Shown in pieces: positions 21,801 to 35,145 of a stretch of 64,000 nucleotides of DNA. Where the stretch lies: contig CP099839.1 in assembly GCA_030062745.1 (NCBI GenBank), positions 30,847,904 to 30,911,903 on the forward strand, read 5' to 3'. The position numbers and the translations under genes were made by a program. The stretch is from Capitulum mitella (Eukaryota; Arthropoda; Thecostraca; Pollicipedomorpha; Pollicipedidae). A model generated the notes under the pieces. That model was not told the DNA's origin. It was given only the letters and a program-made list of their open reading frames with translations, and ran no database searches. The stretch's first letter is position 1. Every line of letters starts with the position of its first letter.

Positions 21801-22778
21801 CTTGAATTATCTCCTATACCTTGACGTGTCTCACTGCCTAGTTTTATCTGTATGACTATTGTGCATGTGCTGCACTGAAGTGACTCGTATCAAACAGTAA
21901 TCCACGCGTTGGACTGAAAATCAAGGCACAGGTACAAAAAGCAAAAACACATGCTTTCAGTCAACACGACACGCTACATTCCGTTGCTAACCATAGCCCA
22001 TCTCTGCAAGCATCATTTCGGTCAGTCGGACTTTAAATCGGCCTAGTCCCATGTCATAAAACTCTGCAGGTAACCTGCTGAAGGCATCCGCACTCCTGCT
22101 TAGGCTCAGTCTACGCACTCCTGCTTTGGTTTTCACCCTTGGCCGCTGCAGTTGACCTTGGACCGCGTGTTATGTTGGTGAGACACTTTGATCAGGTTCG
22201 CCTCAATGACCACTCGGGAGTCATGGTCCTTCTGATGCCTCCTCAGATGCATCGAAAGCCGGAACATGTCATGAGATGTATGGCTGGGGCGGATCGGACA
22301 CGACATTCTCATAAGGTCAATGACAGGATAAACTAAGAGGCATATACTCTTAGTATATGGCCTGGTGAAAGGTGAACATGAAGAAGACAAAATAAATCAT
22401 ACTTTACCAAAAGGATGACTGCAACAGGATGTTGTTCATGCAACAATGAATTTTAGAGGGCTGGTGGTGGTGCTGCGTAAAAAAGAGCTGGCGCCTGATC
22501 AGATATCTACAAAGCGATTCAGTATGCTTGATAAGTCTAATAAAGTGTTACACAAATGCATGTTTCACATCAAAGATGCCATTGTTCATTTACTCTGAAC
22601 CACCACAGCTGACTTATAACCCACCATGACACCGCAACGAATATTTTTGGTGAAAGCCGCAGCATGAAATGATCATCATTTTGGAAGAAAAATATCCATG
22701 ACATGCCATGAAATGACATCTGACACTGACATTTTAGCAGCAGCAGCTTGACGGAGCAATGTGCAGATACAAACTGTG

Positions 22779-22960
22779 AATTCCATGCCAACAGCTCGAT
22801 TGGTAGAGCAATGGACACAAACCACTGTGGTGTGGCACGCTGTGGTACAGGGTCGAGTCCCAGAGACAGCTCAATGTTTGACGCAGCAGAGGACTACGGA
22901 GGCGGAGTATCAACTGGCAGCAATACCGCCTGGTAAAAGGGCGGTCTGACAATAGCAATA
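22779..22960 (+). repeat. Possible tRNA-derived SINE, second family
   Basis: A-box-like AGCTCGATTGGTAGAGCAATG and B-box-like GGTCGAGTCCC lie about 50 bp apart, as in a tRNA, followed by about 90 bp of non-tRNA sequence. The cloverleaf is poor. Single copy in this window, so SINE status is inferred from promoter boxes only. Confidence 0.45.
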
Positions 22961-25159
22961 TACAGCATGAACAACGTTACAAATGGCTTTGTCTTCTGAA
23001 ATGGCAGCTGAGTTAATTATGCATTGAGCTGGGGCTGCGCTTGATTGGTGATTGCGTTGTTACAGCCATGATCCGCATGTATCCAGAATGTATTACCTGA
23101 TGATGGCCGCACTACACCAATACAACCATGGAGCGGGTCTGATTTTGTTTAAGATCTGACTCAACACATGGTCTGACTAGTGTGAGCCAAGTAATGACAC
23201 TTGCTGAACTAAAGTGAGGTAAATCCATGATTATTTCGTTTTTTGTCATCAGTACTCTGACATGATGCGTGGCATGTTATGTTGGGAGAAGGTATCACCA
23301 CTTAGCCTCGTCGGGAAGGAGCCATTTTGCTCGCATGCCAAGCGAGGCAAAGAGGGTATGGTAGGCATCCCTTCGGCATTTGGCTCCTAACTGACAGACA
23401 CGAAAAAAACAACCAGTTGCTGTGTACTTAGAGACTCCAACGATACCTGGTTGAACTTCTTCAGGTCAAACACAACTCTCGCCTGGCTGGTTTCCGGAGT
23501 CACCTTATTTCATGCCGTCACCCGTGCCAGGCGGGGGAAGGGGTGGTCAAGAGCCCGTCCTCCAGTTTTTTGCTGATTGTTCAGAAGACAATGAGGTAGT
23601 GTGCATGCTCCTTTATCCCTTGACACCCGTCAAAATTCTGATCCCAGGCTCTGCACCTTGAGCTTTTCGAAAAATCCAAATTAGACAAATGGTACGTTCC
23701 ATTACATATTGCCACTCTGGGTAGTTCCAGGAAAATCGATTTGCCCCTCCAAAAAAGATCTCTCGGACTTGACCTGGATCAGTGACATTGCATGGCCTGG
23801 TGTCAAAATTTCGACAGATGTCAAAGGGATGAAGGAACAGGCACGCCAATTTTTGGCAGCTTTTCACTCCCCTCGTCCCGGAACGGGTTAAGCTGGGGGC
23901 AGAAAATTCCAGAAACTAGGGGTTTCCACAGAAAATAGCAACAGATCAGGAGATGAAGAGGCACAAAATGGTGTTCTGAATCAGGTCTGGTCATCCTGGC
24001 TCACTGGGCTAACTTAACTTTTGGAGGGTCATCAATGTGTGTAGTCATTTACTGACTAGACGAAGACCATTTGCTACCGATTTCATGCCAAGGTGCCGTT
24101 TATCCCCAATTACTGCCTTGAAATTGCAAGACACAGACAATGGGCACAACAGTCGTTCTGCGAGCCTTTACAAGTGTTATAGCCCAGTGACCTGACATGA
24201 CCTTGGGGCAGCTTTTCCAGAATATGGTCATAAGATGAATTATCAGCAACGCAAAATTTCACAACATTATCATTCACCGTTTTCCTGTGGTCCCGAAAAA
24301 TGCTTGGGCATCCCCCTCCCACGCCCAGCTATGGTCAGATATTCTCGCCACGCCTAGGTGAGATAAGATCATCTTTTTAGAACCAAAATTTTCACCCAAG
24401 TTCTGGAACAGTCAACAGACGTGGATATGGTGTGGTGCCAAGCCCAGTTGGAGGGATTTTTTATTTTTTAAGCCGAATTTTAACGTAATGTTAACTGCAA
24501 TGTCAGCAGAAAACCATCTTTTCCTAGTGACGATCCAGTTTGCAAAGATTGTAATGTTTTTTTATAAAACTTCATGAGCGTTTTGAAATAGTCACAGGTT
24601 AGGGAGGTATTTGCCTAAAGTGAGCAACGTTTTGTACGGCTAATGTCGTGGACGGCTGATATACCACAACCGCTCAAAATTCACTGACAGAGTACGCCAG
24701 ACACTGATGTAAGAATCTACTTCCCACTATCAATGACCGGCAGTCATCAGCAGGACCACTGACATGATCAAGGTCGCCTTCACGAATTGACGAACATCAC
24801 TTACAAGCAGCGTTACCAGAACTTGGGAAATTACCGCCGCTCTTGGGATCATGGGAAATGAGACGCTATTTCGGGAAAATCCTCAGCCCAATGCCCATTT
24901 CATAATGTTCAATGTAGAGATCTAGACAGCAAGTCGGAGAAGCACAACTGCAATCCTATTCTGTTCTCAGCTGTATTCGCCGACCTGCACTAGCGCAGTT
25001 TCTGCGCTCATTTGGGGGCAAAACAATTCTGCTCGCTTTTCCTGGCCGTTCGCGGGCCAAACGAGCACTGGCCACTTGGATCTGCGTAAATGAAGGTGCT
25101 TGCGCTGCAAACACCACACAGGGAGATGTCAATATGAATCTAGGCGACAAAACAACGTT

Positions 25160-25161
<2 letters not shown>

Positions 25162-25214
<53 letters not shown>
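25162..25214. repeat. Poly(T) tract of 53 bases
   Basis: Uninterrupted T run. It could be the poly(A) tail of a - strand retrocopy, but the flanking sequence shows no recognisable element body. Confidence 0.9.
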
Positions 25215-25218
<4 letters not shown>

Positions 25219-26035
25219 CCCCCCGAAGAAATAACAAGCATGTGGAAGCCATTTTCTGTTTTCCATGCATGACAACGCGAAAATGTGAAAGTTACTCTTT
25301 ACACAGAATGAATATGGAAATATCCTGAACGCAGGCAAGACCCCAAGTAGCGGTATCTTCTTCAATATCGCTGATGATTATACCTATTAATTCGCGGACG
25401 CCTTTATGCTAAGCTAAGTTCTCCAAAATTTGCTAAAACACACCACAAAATCCGCGCTTGGTTTCTGTAACTTATTCTTATGTGCATCATAGGTTTTGAC
25501 AATTCTGCAGCGTTGTTTGCTGCCAACCCTGGGATCTTGGGAAATCCTACATCTCCTTGGGAAGACTCCAGGGAAATTCATCATAGCTATATTAGTTACG
25601 CTGCTCACAGGGTTAGAACTTGATTCTAAACTGCGTTTTGCAGCGGAGTCGTATTTCCGTCTTCTTTTGTATAAAACTAGTCTTCCTCCTTTATCATGTT
25701 TTGAAGCAATAAGGTCGCTTGGAAGTGACGAAATTCGTTTTTGAACGCGATTCAGCAGTTGAAGGCAACATGGCGCAAGCCGTAGCATGCTGCGCCAACC
25801 ACGTAGCCGTCAGTAGGAACGGACGTCGACCCCACAGCTAAACACATCAAAAACGTGGTACAATATCACTTACTTTCGGCTTTGCCATCTTTCGTGTGCC
25901 CGTATACGACATGATTAAGTTGCACCAAGAACTCACGACCCGCGCGCAACACTTGTCCAAAGGTCGAAAAAGTTGCCAACTCGCCTGCCATGGTAGGTAG
26001 CAATATTGGCCTGGAATGCTTCGACTCCGGTACAT

Positions 26036-26201
26036 GAGCGTCGATTGCTGTAAATGATGGGGGAGGGGGAGAACCGATGGCCCGACAACCTGACCTCCCC
26101 CAATCTGGATTTCGTAACGCATTTAGCCCACTTTGTTTTGGCAAGCGGAAATTTATAAGTTTTTGTTATTTTTTATCAAATCAAAAAATAACCTTATCCC
26201 C

Positions 26202-26248
<47 letters not shown>

Positions 26249-26465
26249 TGTATGTATACAGTAGATAGAAAGATAGATGGATACGTTGGTTTAGACTTTA
26301 TTCTTCACTTTCTGCTTATCCTTTATTTATTGCGGCTGTTCTTTTCATTATTATTGCTCGTTTCCCTTTGAAACCGGCAGAAAATACTGTGGGGCCCAAA
26401 CCAACATTAGGGGGCGCAAACCAACATTGGGTGGGCCAGGATCCTTTCAAAAGAATACAAATCTA
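26036..26465 (+). repeat. Dispersed repeat R1, copy at 26 kb
   Basis: Collinear with 19408-19810, including the internal (TA)n (about 26204-26255), the GATA-like AGATAGAAAGATAGATGGATAC and the 3' words TTGCGGCTGTTCTTTTC and AGAATACAAATC. Contains two tandem versions of GGGGGCGCAAACCAACATTG near the end. Non-coding. Confidence 0.75.
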
Positions 26466-29404
26466 GACCCTTGCTCGGGCAGCAGTTTCATGCAAACATC
26501 AATGAAGAATGCAAAAGCAGGTCGTTCATTAAAAACTGCGATCAGTCGTCTTCGCCCAACTACATTAACGGTCTTAAATGCTGTTTCCGTGGTAAAGCAG
26601 TACTTAACATTGTGTTTTGGCACTTGTACTTTCTGTCTTTCCTGCCATGGGAATGCTGAAGCCTCCTTACCACCTCTGTTGATAACATGGACAAAGTGGT
26701 GTGGCGCCAATTCGTTGTTTACTGCGCATGTTGTACTGGCTGTCGGTATTGCGCTAAGGATAAACCAAACCGTGGCAGATTACTCTGTTTAAATTTTGCA
26801 TTTCTATGACGGTATTCCCTTCAAAAAAAGATCTGCTCTTGTTGAATGTTAAAATGTTAAGGATTCTGAATGTTAACTGTCCAAGATTTTGACAAACACA
26901 GGAAAAAGTAACATAGTGGTGGGTTTTAAGTTACGAAAAGCTCCAACACCCACGTTACGGCTACCCGGCGTTACGGGGTAACTGCATGCTTATTTCTGTG
27001 CAGGGGCAATGGCAAATGCTTATTTGGATTCCATCGGCCGTTATTGACTTGCGGTTGTTTATTGTGAAGCGAGTGGTTGAAAACTGTTAGCTGAGGGCTG
27101 TTTGTGCCCCCCCCCCCCCAATATACCGATGCGGGCCCCAGATGGCTTATGGGTGGGCTTGATGGGCTTAGTTGGGCAGGAACTCTCACTGGGCTTTTTG
27201 ATGGGGCCCATGTGGGTTCCATGTAGGCCATCCCAGAAGTGTAAAATTAAGGTGTACACCCAAATGAAGTGAGACATGGGTAACAAAATTGCCACGCACG
27301 CTACTACACAAGTGAAGTTCCTTTATGCATCGAAAGTGAGACTGGGTTCGATGGATTGTGTCTGGCTCGCGGTAGGTAGCATACCAAACAGCTTCTTGAC
27401 ATCGGCACTTGTCCACCACCCTGCTCAAACTGTTCAGGCCACGCGCGCTTCTACAACCGACGCCCACCTCAAACCAGTAGAAAGCGGCATTGTTCATGTC
27501 ATAGGCGTAAGCATGGAGGTGGTTCGTGGGTGCCATGGCACCCCCACGTTCCGAGAATACTGAACATTAAACCTATGGCGATGCATGGGAAGAATCGAGT
27601 TCAGAAATGGCTCTGGCACCCCACTTCCTGAGACGTTTCTACACCAAAGGTTCACGTGATCAGTGCGTGCTAGTACGCCATCCGCCCAGTAGTGCGCTGA
27701 AATCGAAGTGGCCTGGATTTACGCAGATGCCGAGATGCTAAGATGCTAGAGCACTTTGGTTAAGAAGATACGCGAAATGGGGAAACACACCGAAAGCAAT
27801 GAAATATAACGGTTTACACAGCAGCTTACTCTTGGAAAACTTCCTTTTCAGCATGAGCTAGCACACTGTTGTACAAGTCAAATGTAAATACATGACATAC
27901 CACAGAACGACGATTGCATGGTTTTCAAGACCATACAAACTACGTTACGTGCCTAAGAAACTAATAGTATTGCCCCTTTGGTACTGTCGGGGTCCATCGT
28001 TTTTGACCGGAAGGCCTTTAAAGTTCGCAACAGAACATTGTAGGGCAGGCTTGTTGAAACCTGAAAGGTAGAGCTGGTGAGATATAATGGTCGCGCAATC
28101 CCTCCAGAGGAGACCAAAAAATTACTTTTTAATATTTGTTCATATGTTTGCTGTTCTGTTTTTTAACATGCTTGCTTATGGCAACACTTATTTCTGCATG
28201 AAGATTAATATCAAAGACCATTGGACATAAACAATGCACAATGTCCAACATTCTTCAAGAGTAATATGATTACCCTGCACTTAACATAATTAAAGGCATG
28301 AAAGCGCTTACTTAGACAAAAAGACAAGTTAACTGCGGTTTTCTCCAAATCATTAAACAGCATCGTTCATTTTTGTAATTGTTAATAGCATATTTCATGC
28401 GAAATTAGCATGCACGAACGTGCTGATCTTGAGGATAGACATAAGCGCTGCCACTTTGTTGGACGCAGAAAGCCGACCCCATCCCGCCCCGTAAACTAAA
28501 TCTGACAGCTCACGCCCGTCCCACAAAAAAACGTTTTGAAAGAAAGGCCCACGCAAAGCCACAGTTAAACTAGATTTTTGCCTTAAGGCCAATATGAAAT
28601 ACATTCAAATATAAACAATATGTATATATAAACCAATATAAACAGTTGTAGATAATTCTGAATGATGTTAAGACGCTTTAATAAAATGCTTGGGCTACAA
28701 ACTAAAATCATGCTGGAGATTTTTCGACGTGTTTTCGTACGGTTTCAATAATCAGGTGATCCTCCCCCGTCCCCTTGGGTACAGCACGATATCTGTAAAA
28801 ATGTCCTCATTGACTCCAAACACGCTGATGGAACCCTTAAATCACCTTTAGCCAAATGATACTCTCTGCGACCTCCTGCAGGCGCGCGGGCTAGGTTTTA
28901 AATTCCCTCGCAAGAATTAAGAAAAGAAGTGAGAGGGAGAGGGAAACACGCCCTATGAAATACCTCTTGTATCTCCAGCTCGGGTGTCATAAAAAAGCCA
29001 ATTCGGTAGTCAGAATCGTGGCATCCTAACTGACGTCCCTAGTATGAGAAGTTATGTCATGAATTAAACGGTTTAAAGAGTCACAGTCGCCTTGAAAAGC
29101 CCTTTTAAAGATGAAGAAACCTGCATTGGGAATACTTGACACTCTTAAAATGGTGTTGACATCTCACATAACACTCCGGGAGCACTTATATCTTTCTCGG
29201 TACAGGTGTGCATAGGAAAAAAACCTCAGTCGCAGATTATATGGACGCAATTTTAGCCTTTACGACTCCGGCCGAAAGAAAGCATAGACGCGTACATTTG
29301 TTAGGTGTTATGCGGTTTAGGCTAGTTTTCCTTTGCATGATAGATCCGGCTTATATCGCTGCTGAGCCTAAACAGGCCGGTCTGCCAGGGGGCGATATTT
29401 ATTA

Positions 29405-29415
29405 AAGAGAGAGAG

Positions 29416-29463
<48 letters not shown>
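29405..29463. repeat. (GA)n-(TA)n microsatellite
   Basis: AGAGAGAGAGAGA followed by a long TA run. Lies about 120 bp before the fold-back at 29580. Confidence 0.95.
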
Positions 29464-29466
<3 letters not shown>

Positions 29467-29579
29467 TTGGTATATTTGGACAGAATATTTTCTTTGACAC
29501 AAGTTTTATTAAACACTAGGGCATATTTTGCTTTAGTTAGCTTTTAATTTCTTTTTTTTCAATGTCTCGACCTATATCT

Positions 29580-30298
29580 TTCAGTTCATCATTCAGTTCG
29601 TGTTAAACTGAACCGAATGTACATATTTAGTACATAATGTACACATTGCTCTTCGTGGGTCTTATTTAACGTTCCGGATATAGCATCGCCCATTTTCAAA
29701 ATTACACAGCGACCCTGCATTTTTATTACACTTAGGTTTGAAAATAAACCCTAGTACACGTTCGCTACTTGGTTGCCACACTTCCGCTATACACGTCACA
29801 TCAACACAGTTCTGAAATGCCAAAAGAACCCATACCTGGTTTTGCCCACGCATTCTGTAAAATTATCCGAAGGGCTTCAGGGATACTCCGGCATTTATTT
29901 GCTTGTTTAGTGCTGGGCTGAACTGTTTTAAGTATCATAACCTCGAAGCATTATGCATCAAACAATTCAGCCCAGCACTAAACAAGCAAATAAATGCCGG
30001 AGTATCCCTGAAGCCCTTCGGATAATTTCGCAGAATGCGTGGGCAAAACCAGGTATGGGTTTCTTGGCCTCTCAGAACTGTGTTGATGTGACGTGTATAG
30101 CGTAAGTGTGGCAACCAAGTAGCGAACGTGTTCTGGGGTTTATTTTCAAACCTAAGTGTAATCAAAATGCAGTGTCGCTGTGTAATTTTGAAAATGGGCA
30201 ATGCTATATCCGAAACGTTAAATAAGGCCCACCAAGAGCAATGTCATACTAAATGTGTACATTTGGCTCAGTTTTACAGAAATTGCACAATGAACGGA
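29580..30298. repeat. Large fold-back palindrome 1
   Basis: Arms 29580-29928 and 29960-30298 are reverse complements over about 340 bp with scattered mismatches and small indels, separated by a 31-nt loop. The inner ends match as GTGCTGGGCTGAA and TTCAGCCCAGCAC. Outer parts (AACTGAACCGAATGTACA and the complement of TGTACATTTGGCTCAGTT) also pair, with lower identity. A transcript would form a long hairpin. It could be a fold-back transposon, an inverted duplication or a hairpin-RNA locus. No clear target-site duplication seen. Confidence 0.9.
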
Positions 30299-31227
30299 AT
30301 ATATATATATATTGCCGGTGGGACGATACTTATTGAAGAAATTGTACATATCATATGGATGTAGCTATTGGAGCGATTTTGGGATGGGCGCAAAATGACC
30401 TCAGTATTCGGTGCGCCCGAAAACATCAATAAACAAACAACAAAAAAGGAGCGATTTTCGGCGATATTGCCCCTCTTTCCTCGTTGCTGACATCGCCCAT
30501 GAGCATTTCCGTGTTTTCCGAAAATGCACAAATATACCATGGGTTCGTTCATGCCTAGATATTTCAGAGACAATAGGTCGGTTAAGATTTGAAGAATCAA
30601 GAAAGAGACGGAGGGGGAGGCGGGTTCTTATTGAATGCACGGCCAGTTTACCTCATGGAAATACGGTTATGCGGATTATTCAATCTTTCACGGAATCCGC
30701 AAAGAAGCCCATTATTAAGAGGTCTTCCCCTCCGCTCATTTTATCCCAATCCCTCCTATTTTAATACAAGATAACCCAGCACAACCTGTCCTTGCTATTT
30801 TGGTCGCCGATTCGTACTACCCAGCAAGAAAACACCAGTTGCGATTGCCCATCTCACCGGGTAGACAGTGAATGGAGGCGGCCTACAGTGGAGAAACGTC
30901 GCGGCAGCGTTTCCACGTTCCCTCTCGTCCCCCCCCCCCCCCCGTGTCTGCACGGCTGCGTTCCAAGTGACGCCCACCACTGCCCGGGCCGAGGGCGGAT
31001 GTAAGGGAAGGCTAAAATGGCCATGGCCCATCGCAAGATGCCGGGAAAATGGCCAAGGCCAGGAAACAACAAAACTGAACAGTGCTAGAGCACAAACGGT
31101 CGTTTGGCCTCCCCAAAGAAAACAGGCCATATCTGGTTATATCTGCGCGGCGCTTGGGCGAATGGGACCATTTTCGTTCTAGGTTACCTAGCAAGGTAGG
31201 GCCGTACAGATTTACCTAACGTGCAGT

Positions 31228-32010
31228 TCTCATGACCCTAGGTCATTATCTTCAAGGTCAAATGGGTCAAAAATGTCAACTTTGAAAACTTTTACAGCTC
31301 TTCGAACGAAACGGGAAAACGGTGCTTGGTTGAGCGTTAAAACGTAGAATATGATGATTTTCATTCATTTGGCGACTTCATTGAGGATTTCAGGTCGAGG
31401 CCATGTCAGGCCATTGACCTATGACGTTTTTTTCACCCTTTGCACATCAGATTTCGAACAACACGGGATACTGGTGTAGCCTGAGTGTAAATAAGGGAGC
31501 TAAACGCATCTTTTAGCATATTTTCAGTGAAGATAGCCAACATCGGTACATTTGATCACTTCTAGCGTTTACTTACCCCCGGAGGATCAAAAGAAGTGAA
31601 GCGAGGCCGTTGACCTTACACGAGGCCATTGACCTTGCATTGACCTTTTGACCCAAAGTAAGTTTTATGTCATCTGTTTGCGCTAAAGTCGTTTCGTTGT
31701 AACGAACCCAATTACACGATTTAATTGCTAGAACGTAAAAATCATATATATGCACATATATATATATATATATCGATGTGTATGAAATTTGCATTCAAAG
31801 ACCCTTATAAAAACATGTTTGGAATATAATATATATAATAAATGGAATATAATATATAATAATAAAAACATGTTTTCCGTCAGTCGACGAGGTATTCAAT
31901 TTTCATAAATGCCGCAAAGTAGTAGCGACCAGCTCCGATCCATTCTTGAGATTTCCAAGAAAAACAGGTTGGGGAGGGGGCACAAAAGCGCTTCCCTTCC
32001 AGTGCGCGTT
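31228..32010 (+). repeat. Dispersed repeat R2, copy at 31.2 kb
   Basis: Shares ordered blocks with 34105-35145: CATGACCCTAGGT, ATCTTCAAGGTCAAATGG, TTCGAACGAAACGGGAAAA, ACACGGGATA, TATTTTCAGTGAAG, GTATTCAATT and CCAAGAAAAACAG. TGACCT/AGGTCA words recur inside. A (TA)n lies at about 31743-31775. Non-coding; class unknown. Confidence 0.75.
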
Positions 32011-33439
32011 TTTTCCAGTGCGCTAAATTTGACCATGGCTCTGGTGAAGCTTACTGGCTGCTTTGAGATGTCACACATGTATTTTTGGTTTTGTTGTAAA
32101 TAATTGCTTGAAGATTTACTTTTGCATATTTTATTACCTTATCACAACATTCGCCGAAGTTAAACGCGTATTCTCTCGTGAGCGCTTGGAAAAAGCGCAA
32201 TTCTTGATGGCGTTTTGCATCATAAGTAGTGAAAAAGCGACAGGTGCATGCGCCAACAAAACGCGCCATTCATAGCCATCACGAGCAGATAGACACATGA
32301 GATATTACGATCACTTCAACGGCGGCTCAGCGACAGGGTCATGAACTTCGGCGTGTTTTTTTCTGGCCCACTTGGTATATACGAACAATGACACGCTGGG
32401 GGGGGGGGGAGTATCAGGCCGTGGAGAGAAGTCGGTGGCGGGATCACCCGCACGTTAAACGGCGACGATCAGCTGTCCTGAACGGAGAAAATGAGCCAGA
32501 GTCCCCGACCGCCCATCTATATCTTGCCAGCCTCTCAGTTTCCAGGGCTGCCCATCGGTTGGACGTTTTTTCCGATCCAGGCGTGTTTTTGTTGGTATTT
32601 GGTGGGGGGGGGAGGAATGACGGGGCGTCCTGGCCCACCGCTGCCAACGGCGGACAACGGCCAATCCGACAGGGCATCGCTCGACGGCGGCAGCTGATGA
32701 TTAAACTCGGCGTATTAGTCTGTTTCTCACGAGCGCTCCTCGGTAAATAGGCTCAAACTGGGGTATCGCAGATCACTCCGGGGGGATAAAGATTGACTCA
32801 TTTCGCTGGTTCTGATAGGTGGCGAGAGAGCCCGAGGTCCATGAATAGACATGAAGTTCAGGCAACACGGGAGCTGATAGCCGAAAGTTTTACGGCCTCA
32901 TAAAAATGAAACACAGCGCAATTTATCGTGCATCTGAAGTACTGCTTTGGGAGGGCACTGGCCGGTCGTAGGACCTCACTTACGCTTATCTTTCGGCTTC
33001 CGGATCGTCCCCAAGCGCACCATTCAACGACACCCGGGAGCCGTTGTCATTCAGTGGCCTTCTCGGCCTTGCTGCTGTTCTCTCATGTGATAGTTGGTTC
33101 GCGTAGACTGTCAGCAGGGATGCGACTGGCAGCAGTGCTCAGATGGAAGGAGATCCAGATGGTTGTCACCTTGTTTCCCGATCACGAATTGTAATCGTTT
33201 GGACCTGCATTCACTGAGCCGCATTTAGATTCTCTATCTCTTTTGCTCTCTATATTTTGCAACTGGTTTTGAGAAGTACCAGAAGGCAGAACCAGACAAC
33301 TATTGACACACCAGTCCTTTATTTACGTACAAAATAACCGCCATTATTTTCCTCGGGTGGCGCCAATTCTTCCATATGCTATCTCACCTATTTTTTTGCA
33401 AACTACCAATATACATGTGTCAATCTTCGAGAATGTTCA

Positions 33440-33852
33440 GGACCGGGGACCAACCATCCCACGACGAGGTCCAGTCCAGGCTCCATTTTTTGAGGGGCTG
33501 TCAATGGAAAAATGAAGAAATGCGGGCAAATTGCCCACAAGCAGCCTGGTTTTGACCTGGACAAGCCTAAATTGGGCTGGGCCTGCGCGGTCCTGGTTTT
33601 GACACCACTTGAGTAGACACTTGAATCAGGGGAGTGGCTACTTTCCTTTCCTTATTTTATGCAGGGGTGGTAGGTAGTGGTGTCAAAACCAGGGCCCAGC
33701 AGGCCCAACCAAAAGCCTGGTTTGGGTCCGACCTGCCCCAAACCCGGTAGCTTGTGGGAAATCTGCCCATAACACTTCATTTTCCCACCGGCGCCCGTAA
33801 AAAAGTTCTGCCTGGACCGGATATTGCCGTGGAGTGGTTGGTCCCCGGTCCG
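33440..33852. repeat. Fold-back palindrome 2
   Basis: Left arm 33440-33609 and right arm 33675-33852 are imperfect reverse complements around a spacer of about 65 bp. Outer ends pair as GACCGGGGACCAACCA with TGGTTGGTCCCCGGTC; inner ends pair as CCTGGTTTTGACACCACT with AGTGGTGTCAAAACCAGG. Arms differ by several small indels. Non-coding. Confidence 0.85.
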
Positions 33853-34104
33853 CACCGATCCGGGAAATTCTCTAAAATTGACGTCTTTGTGGTACGCCCC
33901 TACAGTTCAGGGACTCCCACCGACTGAGTACTTAGCGAAGACCAGTTAACTGTACGGCAGCAGTTTAATCCGCGCTGTGGAAGGGGGTTTCGCGCGAACA
34001 CGCACTGGGCACAAAAATGCCCCCCTTTGATCTCGGAAATGGAAAGAGTTAGAGACATGGAATTGTATAGGCAGGACGGGCAATAACGATGCACATTTTG
34101 CACA

Positions 34105-35145
34105 ATTTTCATGACCCTAGGTTGATATCTTCAAGGTCAAATGGAGTCGAAAATGTCAACTTGGGACATTCTCGGCCCGTACAGATCATTCCGTATGACT
34201 TTTCGAACGAAACGGGAAAAAGATGTTTATTTGAACATTAAAACGAGGAATACGGCAATTTCCGTTCATTTAGCGTCTTGACTGAGGATTTTGGGTCCCG
34301 GGCATGTTCTATCATTGACCTATGGCATCATTTTTTCATCTTTTGCAGATCAGATTTCCAGCAACACGGGATAATTTGACTGTAAATAAGGGCGTTACAC
34401 GCATCTTTTGGCGTATTTTCAGTGAAGGTAGCCAACGTCGGTACGTTTGGTCACTTCCAGCGTGTATATCTGCGTGTGTATGTATATGTATATCATTGTG
34501 TATCATTCTGTGTATTACATATGTGTATCATTGTGCCAAACGTGTTTTTAGTAGGGTCTTTGAATGTATATTTCATACAAATCGACATATTAAAAAGCAC
34601 ATCTGGACCAGGCCACAAAAGAGTTACTTTTGACCTTTGATGACTTGAACCTGCACTGACCCTGGTATAAAGAAGCGTATTCATGTGCGCAGACGTGTGT
34701 GTTTTTATTACGATCTTTGAATGCATATCTCATACAAATCGGCGTGGCCTAAAGCAAATCTGGATCAGGTCACAAGCTGGTTGGCCTTGACCTTTGATGA
34801 CCTTGACCCTTGTTAACCCTTACTTTGGTCTTGGTACACCCATCATTTATGCCCAAACGACGCCGCCTGATTGTGTTCAAACGGGAATCTTATATAAAAC
34901 GCTAGTCCTTTCACAATGTTGACATTGGTCAGCGACAACCGTTATTTCCTTTATGTATGCCTGACTTCAAATTCTTGAAACTTCAAAAACTTTCGGACGA
35001 TTTTTGGTTTTTCTGAGTCAATTGACGAGCTATTCAATTGCCAGAAATGTCACAAAGTAGCAGCAACCAGCTCCTATGCGTTTTTGAGATTTTCAAGAAA
35101 AACAGATGAAGGGCATTAAAAGACCCCCTTCTGGTGCGCGTGTTA
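34105..35145 (+). repeat. Dispersed repeat R2, copy at 34.1 kb
   Basis: Longer copy of the R2 family (see 31228). It contains an internal tandem duplication: TCTTTGAATG...TCATACAAATCG...TTGACCTTTGATGAC occurs near 34557 and again near 34710. It is rich in TGACCT half-sites. Non-coding. Confidence 0.7.
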
